A stretch of DNA of 64,000 nt from Salinithrix halophila (lineage in GTDB: Bacteria; Bacillota; Bacilli; Thermoactinomycetales; DSM-45169). Below are positions 43,807 to 51,679 of this stretch, one piece after another. The position numbers and the translations under genes were made by a program. The stretch lies in NCBI RefSeq assembly GCF_042650125.1, contig NZ_JBHSAP010000003.1, positions 49,212-113,211 on the forward strand, written 5' to 3'. Numbering within the stretch: position 1 is the stretch's first letter; each line of letters opens with the position of its first letter. Below the pieces are notes generated by a model, which did no database searches, was not told the DNA's origin, and saw only the letters and a list, made by a program, of their open reading frames with translations.

Positions 43807-43841
43807 AAAGGCCCCCCTTTTCCTTGAAAGGGGGGTCTTTG
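43807..43841 (+). terminator. terminator after the DUF423 gene
   Basis: AAAGGCCCCCCTTT / AAAGGGGGG-TCTTT forms a strong hairpin. A second hairpin (ACTCCCCTTT / AAAGGGGAGT) follows at 43876-43902. Confidence 0.75.
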
Positions 43842-44073
43842 TATCGCCCGAAAAACAGAGCAGCCAAACTTTCCCACTCCCCTTTCTGGTAAAAGGGGAG
43901 TGTTATCTGTGCCGGTTTTTTGTAGAATTACTGGTATGCTTAATCTATCTGAATAGGCTAACCACGACTGATTTTAATTGAATAAACGCGGGGGAATCTT
44001 ACCCCTTTTATACCAAATGGTGCTTCCATATCTTCGATCTTCGTAACCATCACCAAGAAGGAGTTGGTCCAGC

Positions 44074-44445
44074 GTGCCACCGCATCATGAGCTCTCCCTT
44101 TATGAACTACTGGGTGACGAGGGCGTATCGGCAGTGGTTAATGATTTCTACGACCGGGTAATTCAAGACCCTCGCTTAAATCATTATTTCCAGGGGATGG
44201 ACATGAACCGTTTGCGTCAACACCAGATGCATTTTTTGGTCACCTACGCCTTGGGCGGCCCTGAAATTTACAAAGGCCCCAAACTGAGTTTGGCCCATCG
44301 GAACCTACACATTACCGATTCGGATTATGAACAAGTCATCCGCCACCTCAACCGGTCCTTGATTCGATTCGAGGTGCCTTTGGAGATCCGCATCAAAATC
44401 GAAGCTTTCATCCGAGGGATCAAACCCCACATTATCAACAAATGA
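44074..44445 (+). CDS. truncated hemoglobin, group I
   Basis: The 123-residue 2-on-2 globin has LYELLGDEGVSAVVNDFYDRV at the N-terminus, the PLxGPxxY-like segment LGGPEIYKGPKL, and the proximal His in LSLAHRNLHI near residue 75. It binds heme and O2 or NO; relatives detoxify NO or carry oxygen. The start is GTG, ten bases after AAGGAG. Confidence 0.9.
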   Translation: MPPHHELSLYELLGDEGVSAVVNDFYDRVIQDPRLNHYFQGMDMNRLRQHQMHFLVTYALGGPEIYKGPKLSLAHRNLHITDSDYEQVIRHLNRSLIRFEVPLEIRIKIEAFIRGIKPHIINK

Positions 44446-44469
44446 ATCCCTTCACACCGTCCAAACCAA

Positions 44470-44503
44470 AGAAACCACTTCCGGAGCTCGGAGGTGGTTT
44501 CTT
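44470..44503. terminator. terminator between the globin and yihY genes
   Basis: GAAACCACTTCCG / CGGAGGTGGTTTC hairpin with short T-runs on both sides. Confidence 0.7.
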
Positions 44504-44619
44504 AGCGATAACACGAATGATGGCAGGCGGGAATATCTCTCAGGCGCTGATCACTCTGATAAACATTCCGCGTCCCCCGACCCCATGCAGGCCCGAGGTA
44601 TAACCCAGTGATAACCCAA

Positions 44620-45471
44620 TCAATGTGTCCCGTTCCTTTCCTTCCGATGTTGATGGACGGCTGCATTAATCACCCCGCCCATGATCAGGATCAAAGCCGT
44701 CAGATAGAACCAGACCATCAATACGATGATACCGCCCAGACTGCCGTAGGTTCCGGAGTAATTATTGAAGTGATTGACGTAATAAGAGAACCCAAGAGAA
44801 ATCAGATGCCAGCCCAGGGTCGCCGCGATTGCTCCTCCAACGACTTCCCGAAGCGGGAGTCTCATGTTGGGAGCAATCTGATAGATGGCTATCAGAACCA
44901 GAACGGTTACCACAACCGCGGCTGCCCACCGAAGAGGTCCAAACAATAACTCCGTTCCGACAGATAGGGGGAGGGCACTATCAAGGTAACCAAAAAGCAA
45001 CTTGCCGAAAACCTGCAAGGTCAGCATCACGGCAAATACCAGAACGATTCCGACTGTCAGAGCCAAGGACAACAGACGGGCCCGAATTATATTACGACTT
45101 TCTTCCACTTGATAAGCAATATTCAACATTCGGATCATGGCACTTACCCCATTGGAAGCAATCCACAGGGTGGCGAGGAGACTGAAGGAGAGCAGACCTC
45201 CCTTGCGTTGGCTTAAAATCTCCCGGATCGGCTCATCAATCGATTCAGCCGCCGTCCTTGGAACCATCTCCTTCACAAACCGGATGGCTTCGTCAGGATC
45301 GATGGAGAAATACGGGAGTAGCGAAACGATAAAAATCAGGAGAGGAAAGATCGAGAGCAGAAAATAATACGCCAAGGCCGCCGCAAGATCGATGACCCCA
45401 TCATCCATCACCGACCGGTAGACATTTTTCATCACTGGCCAAATTTTTCGTTTCGTTTCTTCTGGCGTCAT
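44620..45471 (-). CDS. YihY/UPF0761 family membrane protein
   Basis: The 283-residue protein has about six helices. It shows the family features DLAAALAYYFLLSIFPLLIF near residue 28, LLATLWIASNGVSAMIRMLN, and the C-terminal YGSLGGIIVLMVWFYLTALI. Once called ribonuclease BN-like, the family is now regarded as transporters or virulence factors of unknown substrate. ATG 45471 follows AGGTGAAAAG; the frame is open further upstream without a good site. Confidence 0.88.
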   Translation of the reverse strand: MTPEETKRKIWPVMKNVYRSVMDDGVIDLAAALAYYFLLSIFPLLIFIVSLLPYFSIDPDEAIRFVKEMVPRTAAESIDEPIREILSQRKGGLLSFSLLATLWIASNGVSAMIRMLNIAYQVEESRNIIRARLLSLALTVGIVLVFAVMLTLQVFGKLLFGYLDSALPLSVGTELLFGPLRWAAAVVVTVLVLIAIYQIAPNMRLPLREVVGGAIAATLGWHLISLGFSYYVNHFNNYSGTYGSLGGIIVLMVWFYLTALILIMGGVINAAVHQHRKERNGTH

Positions 45472-45548
45472 CTTTTCACCTGCTTTCCCTAATCCTACTA
45501 TACCCGTTTGCAAGGGTTCCGGCATCAGTATAGCCGAACCCTTCAACA

Positions 45549-45582
45549 GAAAAAGCCCGCTAAGTAAATGAGCGGGCCTTCC
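45549..45582 (-). terminator. terminator of the minus-strand unit from 46279
   Basis: AAAGGCCCGCT / AGCGGGCTTT hairpin followed on the minus strand by a T-run. Confidence 0.8.
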
Positions 45583-45592
45583 TCTATATTTC

Positions 45593-45772
45593 TCATTTTT
45601 CAGTGATTAGTGCCGCGCTTACGGTAAAATACACCCCGCCTGCTCCCAAGACCAGGATGACCAACCCGATCAGAACGTGGAGCAGATGGGTTTGGGGCAG
45701 GTCCGCTCCGTCGTCATCCGTCTGGTTGTTAAAACCTTGGTCGGGTCCGGGTTCACAATAGGCAGGTACCAG
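45593..45772 (-). CDS. possible small tail-anchored membrane protein, unusual start
   Basis: An open frame of 65 codons runs from 45790 to a TGA at 45593-45595 just before a terminator. It has an Asp-rich part (QTDDDGAD) and one membrane helix (HLLHVLIGLVILVLGAGG). There is no ATG, GTG or TTG start at a useful place. A CTG at 45772 has CGGAG five bases upstream and would give 59 residues. It could also be a damaged gene. Confidence 0.35.
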   Translation of the reverse strand: MVPAYCEPGPDQGFNNQTDDDGADLPQTHLLHVLIGLVILVLGAGGVYFTVSAALITEK

Positions 45773-45826
45773 TGTCGCTCCGTAAAAATCCTATTCCGGG
45801 ATGTCCTTCACGCTGATACATTGCTA

Positions 45827-46279
45827 TCAGGAATAGCTGGGGTGACCCCGTTCCGCCTTCCGGTAGTGGACAACGAGTAAGGAGAGCAGGAACAGATTGG
45901 CCAGGGCAGACCAACCGATATTCCACCCATTATGATAGGACATCCGACCCTGAGACCCCAAATGAAACTCCACCACCAGGAGAACAATGGCACCACCGAT
46001 AATCCAAAGAACCTGCCGGAGTCGGTCCTCCGGAAGCTTTTGTACAAAGATCCAGGAACCCACCGGGTAGATGCTGAAATTAAGCAGAATATTGGGCCAC
46101 AATCCACTAAGTAAAGGATCCGGGTAACTCCAAAAACCCCCGCTGACGGAAGCCGTATCGATAAAAAAGGACCCCAAGCTTCCTGCCAGCGCCGTCGGAT
46201 ATCCTATACGCCACCGTTTCCAGTCAATATAAAGGAGGCCAATGATCCACCAGACAACAAACCAAATCAGGAACACCAA
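45827..46279 (-). CDS. CBO0543-like integral membrane protein
   Basis: The 150-residue protein has four to five helices with SFFIDTASVSGGFWSYPDPL and NILLNFSIYPVGSWIF, the pattern of the CBO0543 membrane family as I recall it. Function is unknown. TTG 46279 is preferred because AGGAGG lies nine bases upstream. Confidence 0.72.
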   Translation of the reverse strand: MVFLIWFVVWWIIGLLYIDWKRWRIGYPTALAGSLGSFFIDTASVSGGFWSYPDPLLSGLWPNILLNFSIYPVGSWIFVQKLPEDRLRQVLWIIGGAIVLLVVEFHLGSQGRMSYHNGWNIGWSALANLFLLSLLVVHYRKAERGHPSYS

Positions 46280-46531
46280 CTCGCGATCCCTCCTCTTCCC
46301 TAACTTGCCCGAGTTTATTTCTAACCATCCCGTTCCATGAAAAACCACCCCTACTTAACAGGAGCGGTTTTTCTGATATGGTCACGCCACTTCATCAGAG
46401 GCGCAGCGATTCTGTGAAGCGGTTTTGAGGTTTTAAGGGGGGATCCACCTAAGGTGGTGGCAAGAGGACACTGCTTTCCCCGATCCCCGACCCCCGTCGA
46501 ACGACGGGTATAAGTCCCTGTGTTCTTCTCA

Positions 46532-47356
46532 TTATCGGATCACCCGGCGAGCACTAGCATACCGCTGACTCCAGTAGGATTCGCTCAATCGATTGATGCA
46601 GACATCGTCCCTGGGATTGGTGGCATGGATGATCTTATCGTCCCCCATGTAGATGGCTACATGGCTGATTCCCCCGCCAGAACCTGTCCGGAAAAAAACC
46701 AGATCTCCTTCGCGGAGATTGTTACGGGAGACGGAAACTCCCGCCGTAGCCTGGGCAGAGCTGCTCCGTGGCAGGCTGTAGCCGTTCTTCTTAAAGACAT
46801 GACGGGTAAAACCGGAACAATCGAAGCTCCCCGGCCCTGCCGCCCCATACCGGTAAGGGTCGCCCAAATGACTTTTTGCATCACCCAGCACGGCATTGGC
46901 TTTTTTGCTCCAGCCGGCGGAAGGTGAAGAAGGCTTTTCATTGGGCTCTGACGGCGAAGAGGAAGTCCCCTCCGTGATCCGGATCTTTTGTCCAGGATAA
47001 ATGAGAGAAGGATTCTTGATCCCCGGGTTTAACTTTAGGATGGATTTCAATGTTAGGCCATGACTGGCCGCAATTCGTCCTAGCGTATCCCCCCGCTTTA
47101 CCTTGTAAACTCCAACCCCCACAAATTGGGCTTTTGTGTCTACTTTGACGCGAATTCCACCGGAGGCGACATGAAATTGACGCTTTATCGGAGACTGTTG
47201 GACGGATACATTTTGGTCGACATGCTTGGTTTCTCCACGGGTCGATTTCTCTTTCTCCACCGGGTAGGCCGCCGCATCAGCCGTTTGAGAACCCAGAATC
47301 AGCGAGCCGGCCACCGTCAGTGATGTCATCACCTTCTTATCGGGATATACAGGCAT
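46532..47356 (-). CDS. secreted LysM-NlpC/P60 peptidoglycan hydrolase
   Basis: The 274-residue precursor has a signal peptide (cut near ADAAAYP) and a LysM domain (about 83-127: YKVKRGDTLGRIAASHG). The C-terminal NlpC/P60 domain has Cys in GSFDCSGFTRH and His in ISHVAIYMG and IIHATNP. It is a D,L-endopeptidase that acts on cell-wall stem peptides. GGGGAA lies before the ATG. The 300 bases upstream to 47656 hold an outer stem CCAACGG/CCGTTGG and no clear gene. Confidence 0.92.
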   Translation of the reverse strand: MPVYPDKKVMTSLTVAGSLILGSQTADAAAYPVEKEKSTRGETKHVDQNVSVQQSPIKRQFHVASGGIRVKVDTKAQFVGVGVYKVKRGDTLGRIAASHGLTLKSILKLNPGIKNPSLIYPGQKIRITEGTSSSPSEPNEKPSSPSAGWSKKANAVLGDAKSHLGDPYRYGAAGPGSFDCSGFTRHVFKKNGYSLPRSSSAQATAGVSVSRNNLREGDLVFFRTGSGGGISHVAIYMGDDKIIHATNPRDDVCINRLSESYWSQRYASARRVIR

Positions 47357-47623
47357 GGGTTAAATTCCCCCGTTTCTCATTTTTCGGCCGTTTTTCTTAT
47401 CGATCCCCCTTTCTCCAACGGAACTCCCTGACCAGAGAAGCCACCGGCTTTTGTTTCAATGGAGATGCCACCGTTGGTTAAGTTGCTTTTACAAGGGTTA
47501 CAGCCCAATCATATGAAAGGCGGCCGAAAACATTCCGCTAAATCTCAAAACCTTCCTGGAAGCGAACGTATCCCGCGAAAACATGGCAGGAAGGTTTCAC
47601 AGGGTAACCCATGAAAATTAAAG

Positions 47624-47650
47624 AACCCTGGATCAGGGTCCAGGGGTTTG
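47624..47650 (-). terminator. terminator after the SDR gene
   Basis: AACCCTGGA / TCCAGGGTT hairpin followed on the minus strand by CTTTAATTTTC. Confidence 0.7.
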
Positions 47651-47656
47651 GCGTCC

Positions 47657-48451
47657 TTATCGAAAGCCGCCGTCTGAATGAATGATTTGTCCGGTGATCC
47701 ATGCCGCATCTTCACTTGCTAAAAAAGTAACCAACTTCGCTACATCTTCAGGTCTCCCCAATCTGCCCATGGGGGAGCGAGCCAGCAATTCTTTTTTCAA
47801 TGCTTCCGTTACCCATCCCGTGTCGGTAGGGCCCGGGTCCACCGCATTGACGGTAATCCTAAGGGGAGACAACTCCGCCGCCAATGAGCGAGTAAAAGCC
47901 GATATAGCTCCCTTGGTAGCGGCATAGGCCAGCTCCTTCGGCTGCGGCTCTTTGTCTTGCCCTGAAACCATATTGACGATGCTGCCACGCCATTGATTGT
48001 CTAATCTTTTCGCAAACTCGACACAGAGAAGACTAGTTCCTCTGACGTTAACCGCATAGTGGTTATCCAAACCCTCCGCATTCAGGTTCTTCCATCCATC
48101 CTCTGTCGAATGGGTAGCATTGTTAATCAAAATCGTCGGTACACCAAGCTTCGCTTCGACACGGTCAAACAGCTGAGACGGGACTTGGGGATCCGCCAGA
48201 TTCCCTTCGAAATGATCCGCATGAACTCCTTTTTCGCTAAGTTCCTCACAAAGCAAGGTGGGCCAATCATGATCCGCACCCCACTCCATGGTTTGGTCAT
48301 AGGTTTTCCAGTGGGTAAAGAAAACGTCAGCGCCTTCATCTGCTAAGGCTCGACAGATGGCCGTCCCTATCCCTTGACGGCGGCTAGCCCCCGTAACAAT
48401 CGCAACCCGTCCACTTAAACGACCTTTACACCGATGATTGATCGAACTCAC
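47657..48451 (-). CDS. short-chain dehydrogenase/reductase
   Basis: The 264-residue SDR has the cofactor motif VTGASRRQGIGTAIC near residue 18, the active-site Tyr and Lys in ELAYAATKGAIS, Ser in NMVSGQD, and the C-terminal GQIIHSDGGFR. The substrate is unknown. GTG 48451 overlaps the stop of a 16-codon leader peptide (GTGA) that has the only good ribosome site (AGGAGGTGG). An upstream in-frame ATG at 48481 has no site. Confidence 0.85.
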   Translation of the reverse strand: MSSINHRCKGRLSGRVAIVTGASRRQGIGTAICRALADEGADVFFTHWKTYDQTMEWGADHDWPTLLCEELSEKGVHADHFEGNLADPQVPSQLFDRVEAKLGVPTILINNATHSTEDGWKNLNAEGLDNHYAVNVRGTSLLCVEFAKRLDNQWRGSIVNMVSGQDKEPQPKELAYAATKGAISAFTRSLAAELSPLRITVNAVDPGPTDTGWVTEALKKELLARSPMGRLGRPEDVAKLVTFLASEDAAWITGQIIHSDGGFR

Positions 48452-48498
48452 CTCATAGATAAAGATTGGATGAGGAAACATCGATTTTTGTCACCCAT
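48448..48498 (-). CDS. 16-residue leader peptide upstream of the SDR gene
   Basis: ATG 48498 has AGGAGG ten bases upstream. The ORF MGDKNRCFLIQSLSMR ends in TGA overlapping the SDR GTG by four bases. It looks like a coupled leader peptide, although an indel in the AAAAA run could mean it is really the start of a frameshifted longer SDR. Confidence 0.4.
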   Translation of the reverse strand: MGDKNRCFLIQSLSMR

Positions 48499-48530
48499 TT
48501 GGATCCACCTCCTACCGTCCCACAGGATCG

Positions 48531-49976
48531 TTATAGAATGGGGGATAGTAACCGGGAAATCGACTCTTTAAAACGAACCGTATAAGAGCGCTGTCGGTAA
48601 TCTTCCAGCGTCAGGGGAGTGGCTTGGAGGATATCCTTTTGGAAGATTTCAGCCAATTGTTCAGCGGTCCTACGGTGATATAAGAAGGCATTTACTTCAA
48701 AATTCAGGCGAAAACTCCGCATGTCGATATTGGCTGTTCCTACCGAAGCAATTTTTCCATCGACCACAATCGTCTTCGCATGGAGAAAGCCGTTTTGATA
48801 GATATAGACCCTTCCCCCGGCTTTCAAGAGCTCCCCCACATTGAAGTAGGTAGCCCAATAGACGAAGGGATGATCCGGCTTGTCGGGGATCATGATGGAT
48901 ACATCGACCCCTGATAAGCAGGCGATTTTCAAAGCGGCCAACAAGCTGTCGTCCGGAATGAAATAAGGGGTTTGGATATGGACATATTTTTTTGCAGATA
49001 AAATCATTTTGATATAGCCGTTTTTAATGGGCTCCCACTCGGAATCAGGCCCGCTGGCTACAATTTGAGCCCCCACTCCTCCTAAAGAGGAGGATGTCGG
49101 GTAATACTCATCCTGAAAGGAGAGATCATGGCTAGAAGCCTGGTTCCAATCGAGAATGAAACGGGATTGAATGTGGTGAACGGCCTCCCCCCTGATCTTT
49201 AAATGGGTATCCCGCCAGTATCCAAACCGGGGATTTAACCCCAAATATTCATTACCGATATTGAATCCTCCGATATACCCGATCTTTCCGTCAATCACGA
49301 CCAGTTTTCGGTGGTTGCGATAATTCAACCGCATGTTGATCAAGGGAAGCCTAGCAGGGAAAAAAGCCTCGATTTCCCCGCCGGCAAGGCGAAGGTCTCG
49401 GATAAATGCTTTGCTTAACCGTCTGGAACCCAAATCATCATAGATAACCCGGACTTGAACCCCTTCGCGGGCTTTTTTTGCCAGTACCTTAGCTATCTTT
49501 TTCCCGAGCTCATCGTTGCGGATAATATAGTAGAGCAAGTGGATATGATGTTGGGCTCCTTCAAGATCTTTTAATAAAGCATCGAATTTCTCATGGCCAT
49601 CGGTGAAAATCTCCACTTCATTGGTCTGGCTTAAAACAGACTGATCTTTGTTCAAAAACATCAGCACTAATTCTTTGTATTCATTTAAAATCGAATCACG
49701 AAATAAAAATTCCCGGTTACTCCATTTCACCTTTTGGGCGGTTACCGCTTTTTTTAACCGGGTGTGGATTTGTTTATCCCAGGTAAAGATCTTTTGTTTG
49801 CTTAAGTTCCGACCAAAAAGCAGATAGATAAGAAACCCAAGGACAGGAATGAAGGTTAACACCATCAACCATGCCCAAGTAGAACTAGCGTCCCGACGTT
49901 CAAGAAAGATAAGGACTGTCGCGAAAACCATGTTTAGGATCAGCAGGATACTTAATACTACTGTAGCACCATCCAA
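48531..49976 (-). CDS. cls: cardiolipin synthase
   Basis: The 481-residue protein has two N-terminal helices and two HKD phospholipase D motifs (NHRKLVVIDGK near residue 230, HAKTIVVDGKIASVGTAN near 400). It condenses two phosphatidylglycerols to cardiolipin and glycerol. AAGGAGAGAG lies before the ATG. Confidence 0.95.
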   Translation of the reverse strand: MDGATVVLSILLILNMVFATVLIFLERRDASSTWAWLMVLTFIPVLGFLIYLLFGRNLSKQKIFTWDKQIHTRLKKAVTAQKVKWSNREFLFRDSILNEYKELVLMFLNKDQSVLSQTNEVEIFTDGHEKFDALLKDLEGAQHHIHLLYYIIRNDELGKKIAKVLAKKAREGVQVRVIYDDLGSRRLSKAFIRDLRLAGGEIEAFFPARLPLINMRLNYRNHRKLVVIDGKIGYIGGFNIGNEYLGLNPRFGYWRDTHLKIRGEAVHHIQSRFILDWNQASSHDLSFQDEYYPTSSSLGGVGAQIVASGPDSEWEPIKNGYIKMILSAKKYVHIQTPYFIPDDSLLAALKIACLSGVDVSIMIPDKPDHPFVYWATYFNVGELLKAGGRVYIYQNGFLHAKTIVVDGKIASVGTANIDMRSFRLNFEVNAFLYHRRTAEQLAEIFQKDILQATPLTLEDYRQRSYTVRFKESISRLLSPIL

Positions 49977-50366
49977 GTTCTCTCTCTCCTTATAACCCTA
50001 TCCGTCTTTCGCGGGAGAAGGGTAAACGCCTCCTGAACGGAGGTCTCGAAGGCTCCATCCGATCCTAAATTTGCCCATCTTGCCAATTGATGAGCTCCCT
50101 GTCCCTATTCTACCAGGTATCACCGACCATAGTGTATGATACCTTTGCGAGCGATACTTCAGTGATGAGACTTAACCATCCGGGTAACCGATAGGTAAAT
50201 TTCTCGTCATTGAGGTCCCCCCCCTTTATACTGCTCTTTTATGTACCCGTTTTCCCGCTACTGAAAGCCCTTCCTGATGAAAAAGGTAAGCGGTGCAAAT
50301 ATAGAACATGCCCTTGAAAGAGCATGCTCTTTGTATCCGGTCGATGTACTTTCGGATAAGCAGGTT
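49977..50366. other. intergenic region without a recognised gene
   Basis: These 390 bases between cls and the split SGNH gene show no open frame with a ribosome site. A small inverted repeat (GAGCATGCTC) near 50315-50330 may end the SGNH gene. Confidence 0.5.
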
Positions 50367-50707
50367 TTACTCATCTTCACCAAAATCATATTCCTTCAGG
50401 ATTTGCTGGACGATTAACGCATATCCGCGATGATTAGGGTGAAGTGAATCGCTGAAATAGACTTCTTTTTGCTTATCCCGGAACAATTCATTCGTCGGAA
50501 TAAAGGTGACACCGGGGTGTCTTCTGATGACTTCCCGGCTGGTTTTATTCCATTCCTTCACATACTCATCCAGCCCAGCCGGTCCTGGATAAGGGTCATA
50601 AAGACCTAAGAGCAAGACGGGGACATCCGGATTCTCTTCTCGCAAGGCGGAGAGGATTCGATCAAGATTTCGTTTTAAATCCACTCGGCCTTTTTTCGTC
50701 CCCTTAC

Positions 50708-51104
50708 AGTAAGTTGCCGTTTGAAAGCCCACGGTTTCCAATCGTGGGATGAAAGACGGCGTTGCTCTTTCAACCCCCAAAAAAGGGGGTGGAAAGAGCA
50801 ACCAATCCCTAATATAATCGAACATATGAGCGATGCTCATCCCACTGGTAGTGGGTGGTTCCTTGAAAACGTTATGGTATGGGGTTCCAGCGGCGAACGA
50901 ATCTCTCCCGCTGGGTAAAACCATAAGAGTGAGCGATCAGGAACTAGAACGCTGGTAACAGGCGTTCCGCCCATGTGGGTACACTCTAACTGCATGGGAT
51001 GGGCTGATGAGACAGCCCTGAACTTGGGAGTTGTCCGAAACAGAAATGGACTGAGGGCGCTAACTACCCAAAAATCCCATGGCTTCAGCCGTGTGGAGTC
51101 TCAA
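50708..51104 (+). mobile_element. non-autonomous IS200/IS605 (IS608-like) element
   Basis: The 397-bp element has TTAC directly on its left (50704-50707) and ends in TCAA on its right (51101-51104), the left target and right cleavage tetranucleotides known for the IS608 type. Near the left end is a large cruciform (GCCGT...ACGGC enclosing CCCACG/CGTGGG at 50728-50748). Near the right end CCCATGGC pairs with GCCGTGTG. No target duplication is expected or seen, and no tnpA or tnpB ORF is inside. A very strong hairpin (GTTGCTCTTTC / GAAAGAGCAAC around CCCCC/GGGGG) lies near the left end. Confidence 0.85.
50880..51104 (+). ncRNA. putative omega-RNA (reRNA) scaffold
   Basis: The right two-thirds of the mini-element folds into several short helices (CCAGCGG/CCGCTGG, GAACGC/GGCGTTC, GCCCATG/CATGGGC) and runs directly into the right-end hairpin. 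This is the position and make-up of omega-RNAs that guide TnpB nucleases. Its guide would be the bases from 51105 onward. No TnpB gene is in the window. Start coordinate is approximate. Confidence 0.55.
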
Positions 51105-51679
51105 TATTAATCAGATCATTGGTACCGATAAACAGGATTACCGTATCGGCTTTTTTGACTTCTTGCTGGATATTCCAGTGGGCCAGCTGCTTTAATACCC
51201 CGTCGGTTTCCTGCCCCCGGATTCCATAATTTTTGATCGTGAAGGTCTTTTCATATTTTTCATTCAGTCGTTCTTCCAGACTATCCACATATCCGTTCCC
51301 CAAGCGATCCCCATAGCCATAGGTTAAGGAATCCCCCAAGGCGACCATTCGTTTATCGCTTCCCCATGCAGCCGGCCAAAGCTGACCCGTAATCCCCGTG
51401 AGCAGGATCACGATCAAAAAGGCCCCTGCCATTGCAGAAGATAGTATCCAGCTCTTCTTCAAAAAATCCTCTCCTAACCGAACACACGCTTCTCGATCCA
51501 ACCTTTCCTACCAGGGCACTTGTATTCCTATTTCACCGGTGCTGCTGGACAAAACGCCTGTCGTCCGACGACCTTTCTCGTCCTGCACCCTTTCTCCTCA
51601 TAAAAAAACCACTTTTCGGGAGATCATGACCTCCCAAAAAGCGGCTGCTGTTTCTATCTTTATTTATGCTTGACCCTAT

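Larger units (their letters stand above)
50367..51462 (-). pseudogene. SGNH/GDSL hydrolase gene interrupted by a mini-IS605 element
   Basis: The N-terminal part (51462 to 51105) encodes a membrane anchor or signal segment, block I LGDSLTYGYGD and block III FIGTNDLIN. The C-terminal part (50707 to 50367) encodes GLYDPYPGPAG and the Asp-His block V SDSLHPNHRGY. Between them lies the element at 50708-51104. Joining 51105 directly to 50707 restores one frame of 232 codons. As it stands, the N-part stops within the element (TGA) and lacks the catalytic His, so it is probably inactive. TTG 51462 follows AGGAGAGG. Confidence 0.92.

Noticed and set aside
46430..46515. GC-rich hairpins after the NlpC/P60 gene
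   Set aside because: They form short stems such as CCCGTCG/CGACGGG without a T-run; likely ordinary intergenic structure, no RNA family recognised.
47357..47656. Possible c-di-AMP (ydaO) riboswitch before the NlpC/P60 gene
   Set aside because: The region has some stems, but the conserved ydaO elements are not visible. A 43-codon TTG frame there also lacks a ribosome site.
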